A stretch of DNA of 64,000 bases from Juglans regia (taxonomy: Eukaryota > Streptophyta > Magnoliopsida > Fagales > Juglandaceae). A program made the translations under genes and the position numbers. The stretch lies in the NCBI RefSeq assembly GCF_001411555.2, contig NC_049911.1, forward strand, positions 33,019,044 through 33,083,043, written 5' to 3'. The notes beneath the pieces are model-generated. The model was given only the letters and a program-made list of their open reading frames with translations. It was not told where the DNA came from and made no database searches. The stretch's first letter is position 1. Each line of letters starts with the position of its first letter. Below, piece by piece: positions 1 through 22,705 of the stretch.

Positions 1-67
1 TGAAAATTTGAGCATTGATCCCGATTCTTGACTGAATGTTTGTTTTTTTTTCTTTCCTTTTTGACAG

Positions 68-3000
68 AGTTTTTGGCTTGGATGGATTGTTGGTTCATGG
101 CCATTGTTTTGGGCACTCTTCCTCAGTTTCGTACTTGGAACTGCTTATTCAATCAATGTGAGTTGGTTTTGCTCACATGTAAATGCAGAATCCTCATATA
201 TGGTGAAATTATGAGTTACTGATGAATAATGTGTATCTAAACTGTTCTTGTACTGAACTGTAGTTCATGTGCTCTACCTATTCCTTCTCTTGTAGTAAAT
301 GTAACGTCCCGTATCTGAATGGGTCGGAGAGTTATAGTACAGATATAGACTCCAATTTCTCAATTACACATAGATCTCACTGTTTTAAATCAACTACTCC
401 AAATAATTAACTATGAATACCACAAAATCTTAATATAAATGTCAACCTATCAACACACCATATCATCAAAACATAACATATTTACTGAATAAAATTCTTC
501 AATAACCATAGCATCCTTTTGTGCTTAATCCATTGTGCTTAACTAATCCCATCCATGCTCTTTAATCTTGATCTTCAACTGAAACATTTAAATTATTTGA
601 AACATATTGTGGACATAAGGGATGAGTTATTAACAACTCAGTAAACAGAGAACATATACTAGTATGCAAATATGAGCATTTACATAGTTCAGAATGCAGA
701 ACAAAATATTTTTAGTTTTATAATGCAAAACCAAAACATGTTATCAAAAATATCAAAGCAACAGTTCAAAATATTCAGTCAAAAATCATTTGGCATAGCA
801 TAACTGAGCATCATCATTAGAACATAATTCCATGTTTAACCCTAGTGGTAGGGTTGTGCAAACCCTGACGGCCAACTAAGCAGAAACAGAATGTGAAGTC
901 TTTTCCTTATTATTCTTGGAGCCCTGAGTGTGGGCACAAAAAAAACCATGCAGAAAACCACTTTGCTTATAAAGTGGGTGCACTAGAAACAGAAAAGTTG
1001 ATACCAACCCAAACAGAGGCCATAGTTTTACACTCGTAGTAAGGTAAAAATAGAATAGAAACAGGATGCCATGCCAGAGGTTTTCAGAGGTCACATCATA
1101 TCATAACATAGTACAAAACAGATTCAGAACAAAATAGATTCAAATCATCTTCATATAATCATGCACAAATTTTCATATTCACTCTTTTTGCACAGTTTAG
1201 AAACAAAATGTCAAAAATAGCTTATGTCTACACCAGCCATGACAAAAAAATAGTTTCTTTTTTTTTTCTTATACAAATTTCATGAATAATGTAGATAAAA
1301 TGATCGAGGTTGTTTTCAAGTTTTCTTTTCATAACAAAACATGCATATTTTTCATAAAATCAGCCTCAGTCCATTCGTTTTATGCAAAGTCTAGTATAAG
1401 AATCCCGCTTACTTGAACTTTTTAACTTCTCTGAATTTCCTCACAACAGTGCCAATGGAATATCAATCATCACCTACAAAATGGCATGTAATTTGCATAA
1501 ATTTCTAATGGAAGACGTATGTTGTAATTAAAACCCTAACTACATTAAGTAACCTATATTTCCATAAATCTAAAATCCTTGAAATTATAAAATATTATTC
1601 CTCTCCAAATATTCATAAGATTAGACGCTAAGAATGTTTCCACCTTCAAAATATCATAAAACTATCAATCCTACTATCAACACTTATTAGACACGGGTAG
1701 TTTTGTAATTTCGAAATAAGTCACTTCAGTTTCATGTGAGAAAGTTTTAGATTAGCCATTTGGTCTATGTTATATCAGAGGGGGAGGGAGAGGGAATGTG
1801 GAGAGAGAAGAGGGAGAAACTAATGTGAGAGAGAGAGGAAGGCCAAAGTTGGGTGAAGGTTGTTCACGACGGTGCAACCATGGGCACTTCAACAGTGGCT
1901 ACGTACATGGGCTAGAGCTAGCCGAGTAGCTCTAGGCTTGCGTTTGTAGTGGCTTGTGGTTGCTGCAACTTGGTACGGTGGTGAAGCTATAGTGGACGTC
2001 CGTGCATGGCTAGGGGTTGGCCCAGGTGAGATGTGGCCTTACACAGTGGCTCTCGACTGAGACTAGGAGGTAGCTAATCTTAAGACTACTTTGTTTTTGT
2101 TGTGGAAAATAGAGGACGTCGGCTGGTGTCCTATCCGTCCGTGTGCGTGTTTCCATGGGAGTGGCTTGAAGCTGGTCGACTCAATTGCTTCCGACGGAGG
2201 CTTGTAGCGGTCCTACGACAGCATGGCTCCCAGTCTTCTCATGGCACTGCTGTGTAGTGGGTGAGGAGAAGGGTTAGATGTGGCTACTGTGGTATTTAGG
2301 AGGTTGGGAGGCGGGAAGGAATCCATCTATGGGGCTAGGTGTTTTCGTGATAGGGAACGAGGTATTGTGAGAGAGAGGAACCGATGCGTGGGATTAGAGG
2401 GAGAGAGGGAGGGCGACATGGGGCTTATTTCGTGGTGGTTGATGGCTGAGATGTGGAGGCTAGGTGATGGTTTCACTGTGCCATTGCGTGGGTCTTCATG
2501 GAGGCTGTTGGACTTCGCATATAGGAGCTTCATGGTGGAACTGCTTGTGCAACTACGCATATATGTTATGTATATATATGCAGTACCCTAGGGCAGGTAG
2601 AGAAAGAAACACGGCATGCATGCTACATGGGTTTAGCAGTCGGTAGAGGTTAGGAATTTTAATGGGAAGAGGACTCTAGAATTGTAATCCTGGTAGAAAG
2701 TGGAGACATGTATGGCTTAGGGTTATGGAGAAATGGGCATTGGGCCTAACGGGTTTTGGTTTCATTTCATGGGCCAAAAATTCAGAAATTCCAATGGGCC
2801 CTGTCTCTAGTCCAAAACAAGTCCAACTTGCCCGATGAATAATTTTGGGGTTTCAGAAAAAGAACTCTTGGCTATAATGCCAAAGTTTAAAAGTGGTCCA
2901 CTTGATCCATAAATATTAATGGGCTTTAACTCGATTTGTTTTAAGCCCAAAGAAAATTCCAAATCCACCATAAAAATTTAGCCCGTGGGCTTATCCAAAA

Positions 3001-6000
3001 TTATCCCGAAAATCCCACGTGAGGTTTTTCTAAGATATTGGCCCATTAAAAGTAATCTAAGCCCAATACGTTTTATTCATTTTTCATCTCTAAGGATTTC
3101 GGGTCAGGTTGTTACAGTAAATGTCCAAAATTTACAGTGAAAAATTTGCAAAAGAACATCTGATTTTTCCAGCATATAGGCTATTCTCACCCCTTCACAT
3201 AGCTATATAATACATGTTGAGTATATACATGTGTGTGCAATAAACTCTTATTGCCGATAAGCCAACAGTTTATTAGATATTTCCAAAGGGGAAGCAACCC
3301 TAATAGACAGGCAATTAACAGAAGACACCAACCCTAATGAGCTAGCTGGCAGTTGTGCCACACATCCACGATCATCTGCAAGAAATTCCCAAGTATATTT
3401 TTACTTTCTTTTTTATTTTTATTTATTTTTTATAATCTTTGAGCCTCTTTTAGACCATTTTGGATACGGAAACGGTTTCATCTCATCTCATCTCATCATT
3501 ACAACTTTTTCAAATTCCCACACAAAATATAATAAACAATTCAACTTTTTCAAATTCTAAAACAATAATAATATTAAAAAATAATATTTTATTTAACTTT
3601 TAACTTTCATCTAAAACCATCTCATCTCATCTCACTATCCAAACGGGGCCTTAGTGTTCTACCGAACAAAGCTCCTCGTTATTTTTAACACTATACTTTT
3701 TTTTTTTTATAAGTATTTTTTAACACTATACTTACACACTGTGTTACACATGCTACCATGCTTAGATCACTAGCCTGAAAAAGAGGGAAAAGGTTCAGTT
3801 ATAGTTGAGTTATATTTAGTGGTTGTATTTGGGAAAGTTAATATGATGGCTTGATATGATATATATTAAAAAAGTTCATTTGCTGAGATGATGATCTTTT
3901 ACTCTCTCTCCCCCTCTCCTTTTTTCCCCAATCTGTACAATTAGTAGTTGCATGTTGGAAAATTGATATTGATTGTTATTCTGACTTGTTCTTGGCATAC
4001 CTTCTACTGTTTTAGTTGCCTCTATTGAGATGGAAGAAGTTTGCAGTGGTTGCTGCAATGTGCATCCTGGTTGTGCGGGCAGTGATTGTTCAACTTGCAT
4101 TTTTTCTACACATGCAGGTTTATTTATTATTCTTGGAGGTTATAATTTTCACTGTTCTATTCGCGATATACTTAATTCACCATTCAAACGGTAATCTGAA
4201 AACATAGTATAAGTTCAGTTCTATGGCAAGGGTGTCGGGGCCAAAAGAATGGTTACTGACACGTACCTGTCAGGTAGCAAAAATTGGTAAACTTGGATCG
4301 TCTGTTCTTTGTTCTTTGTTGTTTATTGCATTTCCAGTACTTGGTTACTAATGTATGTTACAATTTTCAGACCCATGTGTTCAAAAGACCCGCTGTCTTC
4401 TCAAGGCCACTGATGTTTGCAACTGCATTCATGAGCTTTTTTTCAGTTGTTATAGCATTATTTAAGGTAACAGCTAATTTCCTTTTTAAAAAATGGACTG
4501 GTAAAAATATGGTTTAATTAAGATTCCAAGTTATTTACTTATTTAATACAACATATTCAATTCTTTTGGAGTTGAAACGTCACATTCAATTTTAACCTTT
4601 TCTGGATTTTGTGTAGGATATACCTGATATTGATGGAGATAAGATATATGGCATCCGCTCTTTTTCAGTACGATTGGGTCAAAAGCGGGTTAGTTTTTTA
4701 TATGAACTTGATCCTTCAGTACAAGATCTTGCAAAGGCTTATAAGTGTTGTTTTTTATATTGTTTGGTTGTGCTTGATTGCATTGGCTAGGTATTTTGGA
4801 TTTGTATTGTACTCCTTGAAATGGCTTATGGTGTTGCCCTTTTAATGGGAGTAGCATCTTGCAGCTTTTGGAGTAAACTCATCACGGTAATTTGTTCAGT
4901 TTCTCAACTACTTTTTTGGTAATTTTCGTAATCTGTAAAAGGCATGGAGGACAAACACAACCCTCATTCCTCTTGAGTTATTGCATTGCTTGGTTTCTCC
5001 CCACTCTTTTACTTTAAAAGATAAAAGGGGTAAATAATTAGGAAACGGTTAAAACTGTAGTAGCTCATGGAAGTTGCATTGTTGCTGAAAAGACTAATGG
5101 TGATAAATATGCTTGTGTACTGTATTGGTATTCTATGATAGTAGGTTTTTGCTTTTGCCGTCATTCTTGTTAACCCATGGTAACATACAACCACTTTCAT
5201 TCCCTTGGTTACTAGCCAAGAGTACTAGGTACGGTTTATCTCATAATAGCTCAAACATTAAACAAGCACAGCTGCTTAGTTTGAAGTTCTGACTCGAAGT
5301 TGTAGGAAATATGCAGACACTTAAAAGCATTATCAAAAACTATTACTTCAGCTTGGATTAGTTTCACCATTAGGGGGTGGGATAGCTTTCTCAATTCTTT
5401 AGCATTAGTTACATGGAGAGTGATAGAAAATACTAAAATATTCAAGTGATACTTCAAAAACCTGAGGGTTCAATGGATTTTTAGAGAATCTTGTATGGAA
5501 TATTGAGTTAATGGTTTATTCAATATAAGTGACCGTACTATATGCTAACTTTTAGAGATGTTGTTATCTCTCTTTGCATTGGTTTAGGTTTTGGGACATG
5601 CGATATTGGCTTCAACACTATGGAATCGTGCCAAATCTGTTGATCTGAGCAGCAAAGCTGCAATCACATCTTTTTACATGTTTATTTGGAAGGTAACATA
5701 GGCTATGCTTCAGATTGTCATAGATTCAGCCACTTTTATTCTGTTTTCACATGGCCCTTTATATGTAGACTATATAAATGAAATGTTTTAATGGGATTTA
5801 ATTTGGAATTTTCACACGAAGAAATGTCGCTTAAACACAACTTTGGGACAGTGTTGTCCATCAATGCCTTACTTTTCAATCATGAAACCAAAATAGGGCT
5901 GGCAAAGTCTGACAAAATTACTGGAACCTGCTCGAGGTAATTGAATGAGTTTGGTTCCTGGTTATGTAAGAACTAACTGCTACCTGCCTACCCATTGATC

Positions 6001-6350
6001 ATCTCAACTGAGTGCAAAATACTCCTATGTTTTAGTTATACAAATCACTTCGACATATAGCTGGAAGTAAATTTCATAAATATGAACTGTGGGTGGACTA
6101 ATGTTGAGCTGAGCTGGAACCCTGCTAGAACATGACCTGTTGCCAACTCTATCTAGACCATGGTCCATTGGTCCTGGTCACATATGTTTGATATCGGTTA
6201 TTAATGTACCTTTGAAGCTTTTCAATATCTCTTTGTTACTTCCTAGATATTAGACTCATACTGGTATGTTTTCTGTTTACTAGTCCGATATCGTGTTTCC
6301 TTTTGCAGCTCTTCTATGCTGAGTATTTACTCATACCACTTGTCCGGTGA
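68..6350 (+). CDS. VTE2: Homogentisate phytyltransferase, chloroplastic (3' part of gene)
   Basis: This enzyme joins homogentisate to phytyl diphosphate, the committed step of tocopherol (vitamin E) synthesis at the plastid envelope. Seven exons lie in the window: 68-157, 4016-4117, 4371-4466, 4617-4688, 4791-4886, 5588-5692 and 6309-6350. All are multiples of three and join in frame to about 200 residues ending IPLVR-stop. Visible family marks are the membrane stretch [19 protein letters not shown], the block [19 protein letters not shown], and the second Asp-rich prenyl-diphosphate/Mg motif [10 protein letters not shown], which spans the 4466/4617 junction. The protein is very hydrophobic, as expected of a UbiA-type prenyltransferase. 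The N-terminus, transit peptide and first Asp-rich motif lie upstream of the window. The intron after the first visible exon is 3.86 kb because of an LTR insertion. The monocot-type geranylgeranyl transferase is a close paralogue; for a dicot, phytyltransferase is the better call. Confidence 0.93.
300..3116. mobile_element. Solo-LTR-like insertion (about 2.8 kb) in a VTE2 intron
   Basis: The element begins TGTAACGTCCCG and ends GGTTGTTACA, so it has TG...CA ends with a TGTAAC/GTTACA inverted pair. It is flanked by a perfect 5-bp direct repeat GTAAA at 295-299 and 3117-3121, the signature of LTR-retrotransposon integration. The first bases do not recur near the right end, so this is one long LTR rather than two short ones with an interior. 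I see no gag or pol. It holds a G-rich, GAGAGA-bearing middle part (about 1780-2640), and short open frames there look like chance. A deleted non-autonomous element is the alternative to a solo LTR. Confidence 0.75.
3452..3652. repeat. MITE-like repeat, family A copy 1
   Basis: A 200-bp AT-rich unit starts near a TTTTGGATAC motif with runs of TCTCATC. It has an AACTTTTTCAAAT core repeated twice and ends CATCTCACTATCCAAACGGG, which roughly mirrors the left end. The same layout recurs at eight other places in the window. Borders are approximate. Confidence 0.6.
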
Positions 6351-7712
6351 GGATGCGTAACATTTTCGATAACAGGGTTGATTGGTGAAATGATTTACTC
6401 GTTTGAAGTTGTATGCTATGTATAATTACCTCCCCCTTCCCCTTTGAACTCAAATCTGTATAAGGGAATCTTGTGTTCAAGGATTTGTAATATGCATTTG
6501 GAAACTCCATCGCCATTCTGCAAGCACTGTATCTATTAGTTTTGTTAAACCAGCATTACCCTTATCGAACTTCAACTTTTGCCACATTGGGGTTACTTCC
6601 TTTGTGGAAACAGTTGAGAAGGGATCCTACCATCTTACAACAAGATTATAGCTTCACTTTTGAACATGCATCTACAATATCTTAACTCTAATAGAGAGTA
6701 CAAAATGTTCCCCAAATCATTTAAAAGGTCATGATGCATAATGACTTGATTAAAAAACTAAACTCATGCTCTCTTTTCCAACATATTTCTCAGTCCAATA
6801 GTGTATTGGCAGAGTTCCAAATGGTTGATATGGAGATATTTTCGCATGTAAGTTTCTCTTAATGAATGAATAAATGATAATATTTTTCTTCAAAAAAATA
6901 TTTCTCTTGCCAAATACTTGTATTGGCCGTGAAGGAAAGTTGATGAATGAATCTATGCCGTCGCTTCTTCTTATGTTTTGGAGCCCAAATCGGTGACCAC
7001 CAAATCCGAGGAATTAGGATCTTGTAACAAAGGTATTTTTATGAGTTGGAATTAAGTGATTTTATAGGTCAAGATTTATTTAAAACATAACATATTAAAA
7101 ATAATGAAATTTAACGTGTAAAATAATATTTTTCTAAATCGTATATGATGTCTACTAGCTACATAAAAATAATAGTAATCAAACAGTATTATAAACATAA
7201 TCAAGTCAAGCAAACATTATTATAAAAATAACATGTATATAATACCAACTTTCTTTGCAGTAGCGCCCAAGTAACCGGAGACTCCGAATGGTGACATGGC
7301 GAGATAGTAACCGTCGATGCGTTCTACCCAATAAGAAATGAAAAGCCAGTCCAAACCCGCTTCCGCTCCACGCTAAAACCCTACTCACCCTTTACGGTCT
7401 CATTATCTCGAGCCCTCAACGCTGCTATCACCAATACCTTCTCTCTCTATTTCTCTTGCTCGACACCGAGCCGCCTCAATTCTGTCGCAGGCAAAGATCT
7501 CTCTCTCTCTCTCTTTCACAATGCAATCACTATCGCGTCCGTAATATTCTTCATTTCCCGCTGCTTGGTTCCCGAGAAAACTCGATCGAAAAATATCTTT
7601 TTGTGTTTATTTTTTTAATCATAATGTGTTTTAATTTTTCTTTTACGATGTCTGCATTTGTAATGTTTGCGGATTCGGACGCAGAGATTTGATCGGTCTA
7701 AGACCTGCGAGA
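6351..7712. other. Spacer between VTE2 and lysyl-tRNA synthetase
   Basis: This holds the VTE2 3' untranslated region and the promoter and leader of the next gene, both transcribed rightward. A CT-rich tract at about 7498-7516 lies some 200 bases before the start codon and is probably 5' UTR. I see no gene here. Confidence 0.6.
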
Positions 7713-17162
<9,450 letters not shown>

Positions 17163-19642
17163 GAAGTTCAAGATTGTGAAACCCAGAAGTTCCTTTTTAT
17201 TTCATGTGCATCTCCTCAACCCAAATAGCGGACTTCTCATCAATATCTGATCATATTTTTTTTTTCCTGCCACAACTAGAACATTTGAGATACTGACTGT
17301 CATTTAGTTCGAAAGAGCATTCCATGCTTGTCTATTTTGTTAACAAGGTTTCTTTAGATTTCATGCAAATCTGAAGTGCTGTGTAACTGTGTTGAATTCA
17401 ATGGAAGTTCAAGTTATTGCAACTGTCTTGACCCTGTCTTTCTCCCATACACACGCACTGACATGCACGTATTGTTGGGCGTTGTTGGTGAAAAATACGA
17501 AGCTTTACCCAAAGCATCGGCCTTAATCACAATACACATTGCGTTTAAACCAGCTTACACCGTATCATGTATTCATATTCTCCTCCCATACATTTTCTTT
17601 CTCCATTTGATGAAGTATATCTTAGGTTTCTTACTTCCAGTAATGGTCGTTTCATTGCTTCAACCTATTTTTAGCTCTATTTTATAGTTATTATTTTTTT
17701 GTGTTTTCCTGCGTCAAATGTATATCCTAGTGCTGTCTGATTTTCATTCCACTGTCCACAGTAGAGATCGCCTTCAGACCAGTTTTCTTTTCTCTTCATC
17801 TCGTGTTTGTTTTAATTTAATGTACTGTTGTTTCCTTCCTTTGGGAGTTTAGTTGGATTTATCGCCTCTTTCAGTATCTTATTTGCATTGCAGTAAAAAA
17901 AAGGCCATATAATTTCAAAGACTAGATTCTTTCTATCGTCTCTCAAATCTCATTATTCTTCAAAAAAAACCATGCTCATATTCCAAGAAAAGAATCTTCG
18001 TTATGAGGAAAAGGGTATGATAGACCATACGGTCCAAAAAGCATCTGAAACCAGAAAGGATTGGAAAGAATTTGAAACCTAGGGATGCCGGTTTCTTTAG
18101 TGACAATAATTACCTGTCATCTTTCATCACTGCCAAAGTGGTCATCTTGGATTTTGGTCCTTTTTCCTATTCAATGATAGGCCTTAAAGGTATATTTTCT
18201 TCTTGGAGTCGCAACAAAGAGGTAGACAGTGGTAAGATATCATGGACAATTCAATTTGCAAGTGAAAATGTCTTCCCAAGGTTGAGTTAAATGGGAATTA
18301 TGATGATGGCCCAACATGGAAGGCAATTAGACGACATACCACTTGCTTTGTCTTGCATGTTTTGAGATTTATTCAGCATATCATCTGGCATGGTCTTGCC
18401 CTATTTTGGGTTCCATGTGCTATAATTTATTCCACAAGCAAGTGTTCCCAATTCTCAAATAAAAGTTTGCACAGATCTGGCCCCACTACTTTACTTGATG
18501 TACTCCCTGTCGTAGTGCGGCCTACTGAAATACTAAATGATGCTTCAAAGATTGGAATTGAAATAGAGGCACACCTAGAATGCAATTTGCCTTGGACAAG
18601 ATCCTTATTCTTCTCACCCCACCCCAACCCCCCTAAAAAAAAAAAAAAGGACTATTTTGCTCATGAATATATTGTTGTTTTCTCTGCAAAATTAACTATG
18701 TAATCTGATGATATTATGTATGTCCAAATTTAAGAAAGAAGGAAGTTGATTTCATATTCAGTTCCCGCGCGGTATGGTACTTGTCATTAATATTTGAAAT
18801 TTTAGTAAATACTTGGTATTACTAATAAATATTTAGTTAGTAGTGTCTGATTCAAATCACTCTATTTTGTAAGAAAGTGGATTTTTTTCCAAAGGGCTCC
18901 GATGTGAATCGATCAATTAATATTCAATCTTCTTATTTAATTGGTCTAATATCATGTTGGAATTGATTAACTTGTTTCAAGTACTATAGACAGCCAATAT
19001 AATTTTTCTTCAGTTTTAAAACGAGATTTCAAGTCACTTGAGCAGCCTACACACATACATGCATGCACATTCAAGCTGGGCCAAGAGCGAGCGAACCAAA
19101 AAAACACACTAACAATGACTGTTAGTACTCTTAATATATGTAATTAGGCAATTAGCATGAGTTGATGCCCACAAGTGGTGATCACATTCTTATGTTTTTA
19201 ATGAGTTAAGCTTGTCATTTGACCACCCAACCCCAGTACCCCACCCCACCTAACCAAACCAAACAATTATTAAGAAAAAATAAAATTTTAGGAGTACCGC
19301 ACATTGCAGCTAGGATCGATCGATTATCTAACTTTGATATAAGACATGCAGCTCTAAAATTAATATGTCCCTTTATAACAATAAATTATTAAGACAAATT
19401 AGAGTGAAATTAGGTCATGTGTAGGATCGACAAATGGGATTAACGTGTCTGCAAGCATGCATCATGACCCATTCAGGCCTATGATAGTTTAGTTGAATTA
19501 GAATGCTGCATGCATGCATGGTAGTACGTTATCATGTTCATTTCATTTAATTTGTATATATAGCTTTTCATGAGGACAGATGCATGGGTGATTGATTCTC
19601 TTCTTTGTCAACCTGTCGTTATCAACGGTGCTATTACCCCAA

Positions 19643-19644
<2 letters not shown>

Positions 19645-19682
<38 letters not shown>
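19645..19682. repeat. (AT)n microsatellite, 38 bp
   Basis: An uninterrupted run of 19 AT units. Shorter AT tracts lie at about 24379-24402 and 63177-63201. Confidence 0.95.
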
Positions 19683-19687
<5 letters not shown>

Positions 19688-20795
19688 GCATAAACCATTA
19701 ATATTATGGCAGGCATGCATGTTGACATGCTTGCTTAGCTAGCTGCTTTGTTTAACCTTTTTCGCTTTTCTAATAAATCATGTATAGGCACGGAAAAATG
19801 GCACGCATCCATAAGGAAGAATCAAATAAGTCATGCTGGTCTGCAAGCTAGCTAGGAAGAATATTGAATACTACATGATGAATATATATAAAGCTCCTTT
19901 TTATAGTACTTTGGCTATATATGGCTGCATTTTGAAAACATGATGAATTCGATCTGATCCCTTATAAATAAACAAGTAAAAATGAGCCTACAGTAGTAGT
20001 ACTATTGATTGAGCAATATTTATTATTGTCACAGAAATTTATTAATTCAGACATGTAAATTAGCCTTTATTAGATCAGTTCACATTTTGACTTGTTACGT
20101 ACCCTTAATAATTAGCCTTTATTTTTTTTCCGGCTGAGCAGATCGATCGTTACGTACCTGCTTGTAATAACAAAAAGGTAACCTAATTTCGACGCCACAT
20201 CGTCCGTCTTGATAACGTTAGCTTCTCTTTGTATTAATTACTCTGCAAGTTGTTTTCTCACACAAACAAAGCAGTACGCATGCATGCAGCCAGGGCTCGT
20301 TACAAGACTAAAATATTGTATATATATATAGTTTCTAAATTACTAATTAATCAATCAATTCGAGTAGTACTCTAAGCCCATGAAAAGATAGATCAAACAA
20401 CATAAATCTATAAACAAATCTAGCTATATATATATAAGTCCAAAAATACTTATAATAAAATATTAATCTGTATACATGTCATGCGAATATTAAAAACTCA
20501 CCTTGGTCATGAATAAGTTGAGAAGAACCAAAAAAAAAAAAAAAAAATCTGAGGTCATTTGTTTGACACACAACAAACATACTGCACGCAGGCACTAGAT
20601 TATCTGTAATTGCATATATATATATATATTATATGTATATGTATATATTATATATGTATATTATTGAATCTATTATTGGCATGGGCGAGCAGTCAACGTT
20701 AACATTTTTAATTAATCTCACCTACTGATCTAATTTAACAAAATAGCCAAATTAGTAATATGGAGATTTCAGAAAATTTCTACTAATTATTCTAA

Positions 20796-20990
20796 GGTCC
20801 CGTTTGGATACAAGAAGTGTTTCATTTTATTTTCATTACAATTTTTCTAAGTTTTCACATAAATTATAACAAACGATTCAACTTTTTCAAATCTCAAAAT
20901 AATAATAATATTAAAAAATAAAATTAAACAATATTTTATTCAACTTTTAACTTTTATTTCAACTCTACATTATTCAAACCGCAACTAAGT
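20796..20990. repeat. MITE-like repeat, family A copy 3
   Basis: It starts GGTCCCGTTTGGATACAAGA, carries the AACTTTTTCAAAT core and an AATAATAATATTAAAAAATA stretch, and ends near TTATTCAAACCGC. The layout is close to the copy at 3452-3652. Confidence 0.6.
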
Positions 20991-21707
20991 AAACGCTGTT
21001 GTACTCGATCGTATGAAAATGACAACGAGATAATGCAATAAACGCACCTTTTGTTGTCATTTGACTGCAAACTAAGATCTACATACATATTATATAAACA
21101 TGATGATAATGGGAATGAGATGTTAACAAATATATAAGACGTGCCGTGGGGCTAGCTAGCTTCAAAATTAATATTATGCTTAATTTGTCATCATCCTGCA
21201 GTTTTTTCTTAATCCATGAAACGTTTGTAAGCTGATTGGAAGAATATGCCGGTTTCTCGAATTAAGTTGTAATTTAAAAACAGCAGATGATAAAAAGCTC
21301 CGTCTTTTCAAAGCATCTAAAGCCATTAATTACTTATTAATCATATCTTACGTCTTAACAAGATTCATGGTCCAACATTTAATTTAATTCCTTTTTTATT
21401 GAGAGAGATATATATTTACATGCGTAAGTCCTATGTTGCTATGCATTCTTTTTAAAAAATAGATAAACATGAAATTTACATAAAAAAATTATTTTTTTAA
21501 TGACACTATTTTTTTCTAAAAACAGTGCTCGAAACTTGAAATTCTAATACAGTATCTAGTATTACTCTTCTATAAATTATAAATTAATACGGTATTTGCC
21601 AACTATATATATGAAATAAAGGAGCCCTCGAATTGATACCTAGTGACTGGTCAGATGTCCATTTTGATTAATTAATGTTGTTGGATTTTTAATTGAGTTT
21701 TGCTATT

Positions 21708-21868
21708 CATCATTTTTATAAATCACACAACACTCTTATTATTATTATTTTTATTCTTTTTAAATTAATTGAATTATTTTACTTATTATTTATACACCAC
21801 ATATTTAGTATGAAAAAAAAAATAAAAAATAATATATAGTTTATAGCGTAAGAATAATGAATATAATT
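21708..21868. repeat. AT-rich MITE-like repeat, family C
   Basis: The unit opens TTGCTATTCATCATTTTTA, has CATATTTAGTATGAAAAAAA in the middle, and ends AGAATAATGAATATAATTTT, which partly mirrors its start. Related units lie at about 22557-22705, 30133-30318 and 33700-33860. Confidence 0.45.
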
Positions 21869-22556
21869 TTTCTTGTTAACTATAATTCGGATTAACGAAG
21901 ATCAAGGTTGCTTTTGGACATGACTGTCTCTTTAAAAAAATGAATTAATTGATTGGATAAATTTTGGACTGGGCTTAAAGCTTTACATTGTAACCTTGGA
22001 TTTTTTTTTTTTTTTTAATGTTGTAAGACTCCAATGTAACATAACAAAAAGAGAGTATACTTCTACGCCTCACTTTTGCAAATTTATAGCTTACCATGAT
22101 CATTGTCTTGGCTTGATTAAGCATTTCAGTGACAAATATGGAAAAGTGTCAGAGGTGGAAAAAAAATGATAGTTGACTCGATAAAATTATAAAAGTTATC
22201 GATCGATTTTTTTTTTTTATTTAATAATTAAAAAAATAACTATTAATGAATTGATATTTTTTATTTTTTTTTTAAAAATTAAAAATGTATAAAAATGATT
22301 GAAAGAAAAATAAAAATAAAAAAGTAGTTGTCGGTACATTTTAATTCGATACAAATCCTCGATTTCAGCAGGAGTAAAAAACAAAATCTGAAGCAGGGAG
22401 ACAAGTACCTTAACGTCAAAAATCAGATCGGACAGAATGCAAACTCCTTCCCGTACTAGCTACGTACGTCCTTTCAAATATGATACTTCTCATTTTTTTT
22501 TTTGAGAGAGAATGCTTCTCGAATTTGTTAAAAAAAAAAAAAAAATTGTTACTTAT

Positions 22557-22705
22557 CATTTTCAGGGTGCGCACACTATATTTAATTTTATTTTTAGTAA
22601 ACTAATTTAATTATTTTATTCATCATTCAAATACCACATAATTAATAAGAAAAAAAATAAAAAATTTATATTTGATGTATGATGTGAAAATAATAAATAG
22701 AATTA
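22557..22705. repeat. AT-rich MITE-like repeat, family C
   Basis: It shares with the unit at 21708 the TTAATTATTTTATTCATCAT side and the ACCACATAATTAATAAGAAA middle, and ends GTGAAAATAATAAATAGAAT. Borders are approximate. Confidence 0.4.

Noticed and set aside
2280..2591. Open frames of 60-103 codons on both strands around 2280-2646
   Set aside because: They lie inside the solo-LTR-like insertion, overlap each other on both strands, have no recognisable domain and arise from a GA/GT-rich sequence.
3876..4100. Minus-strand frame across VTE2 exon 2
   Set aside because: Shadow of the plus-strand exon, whose translation [18 protein letters not shown] is clearly the real one.
18000..18650. Possible decayed protein-coding gene at 18000-18650
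   Set aside because: Frames on either strand are short and broken, and I could not match any to a known protein or place splice sites.
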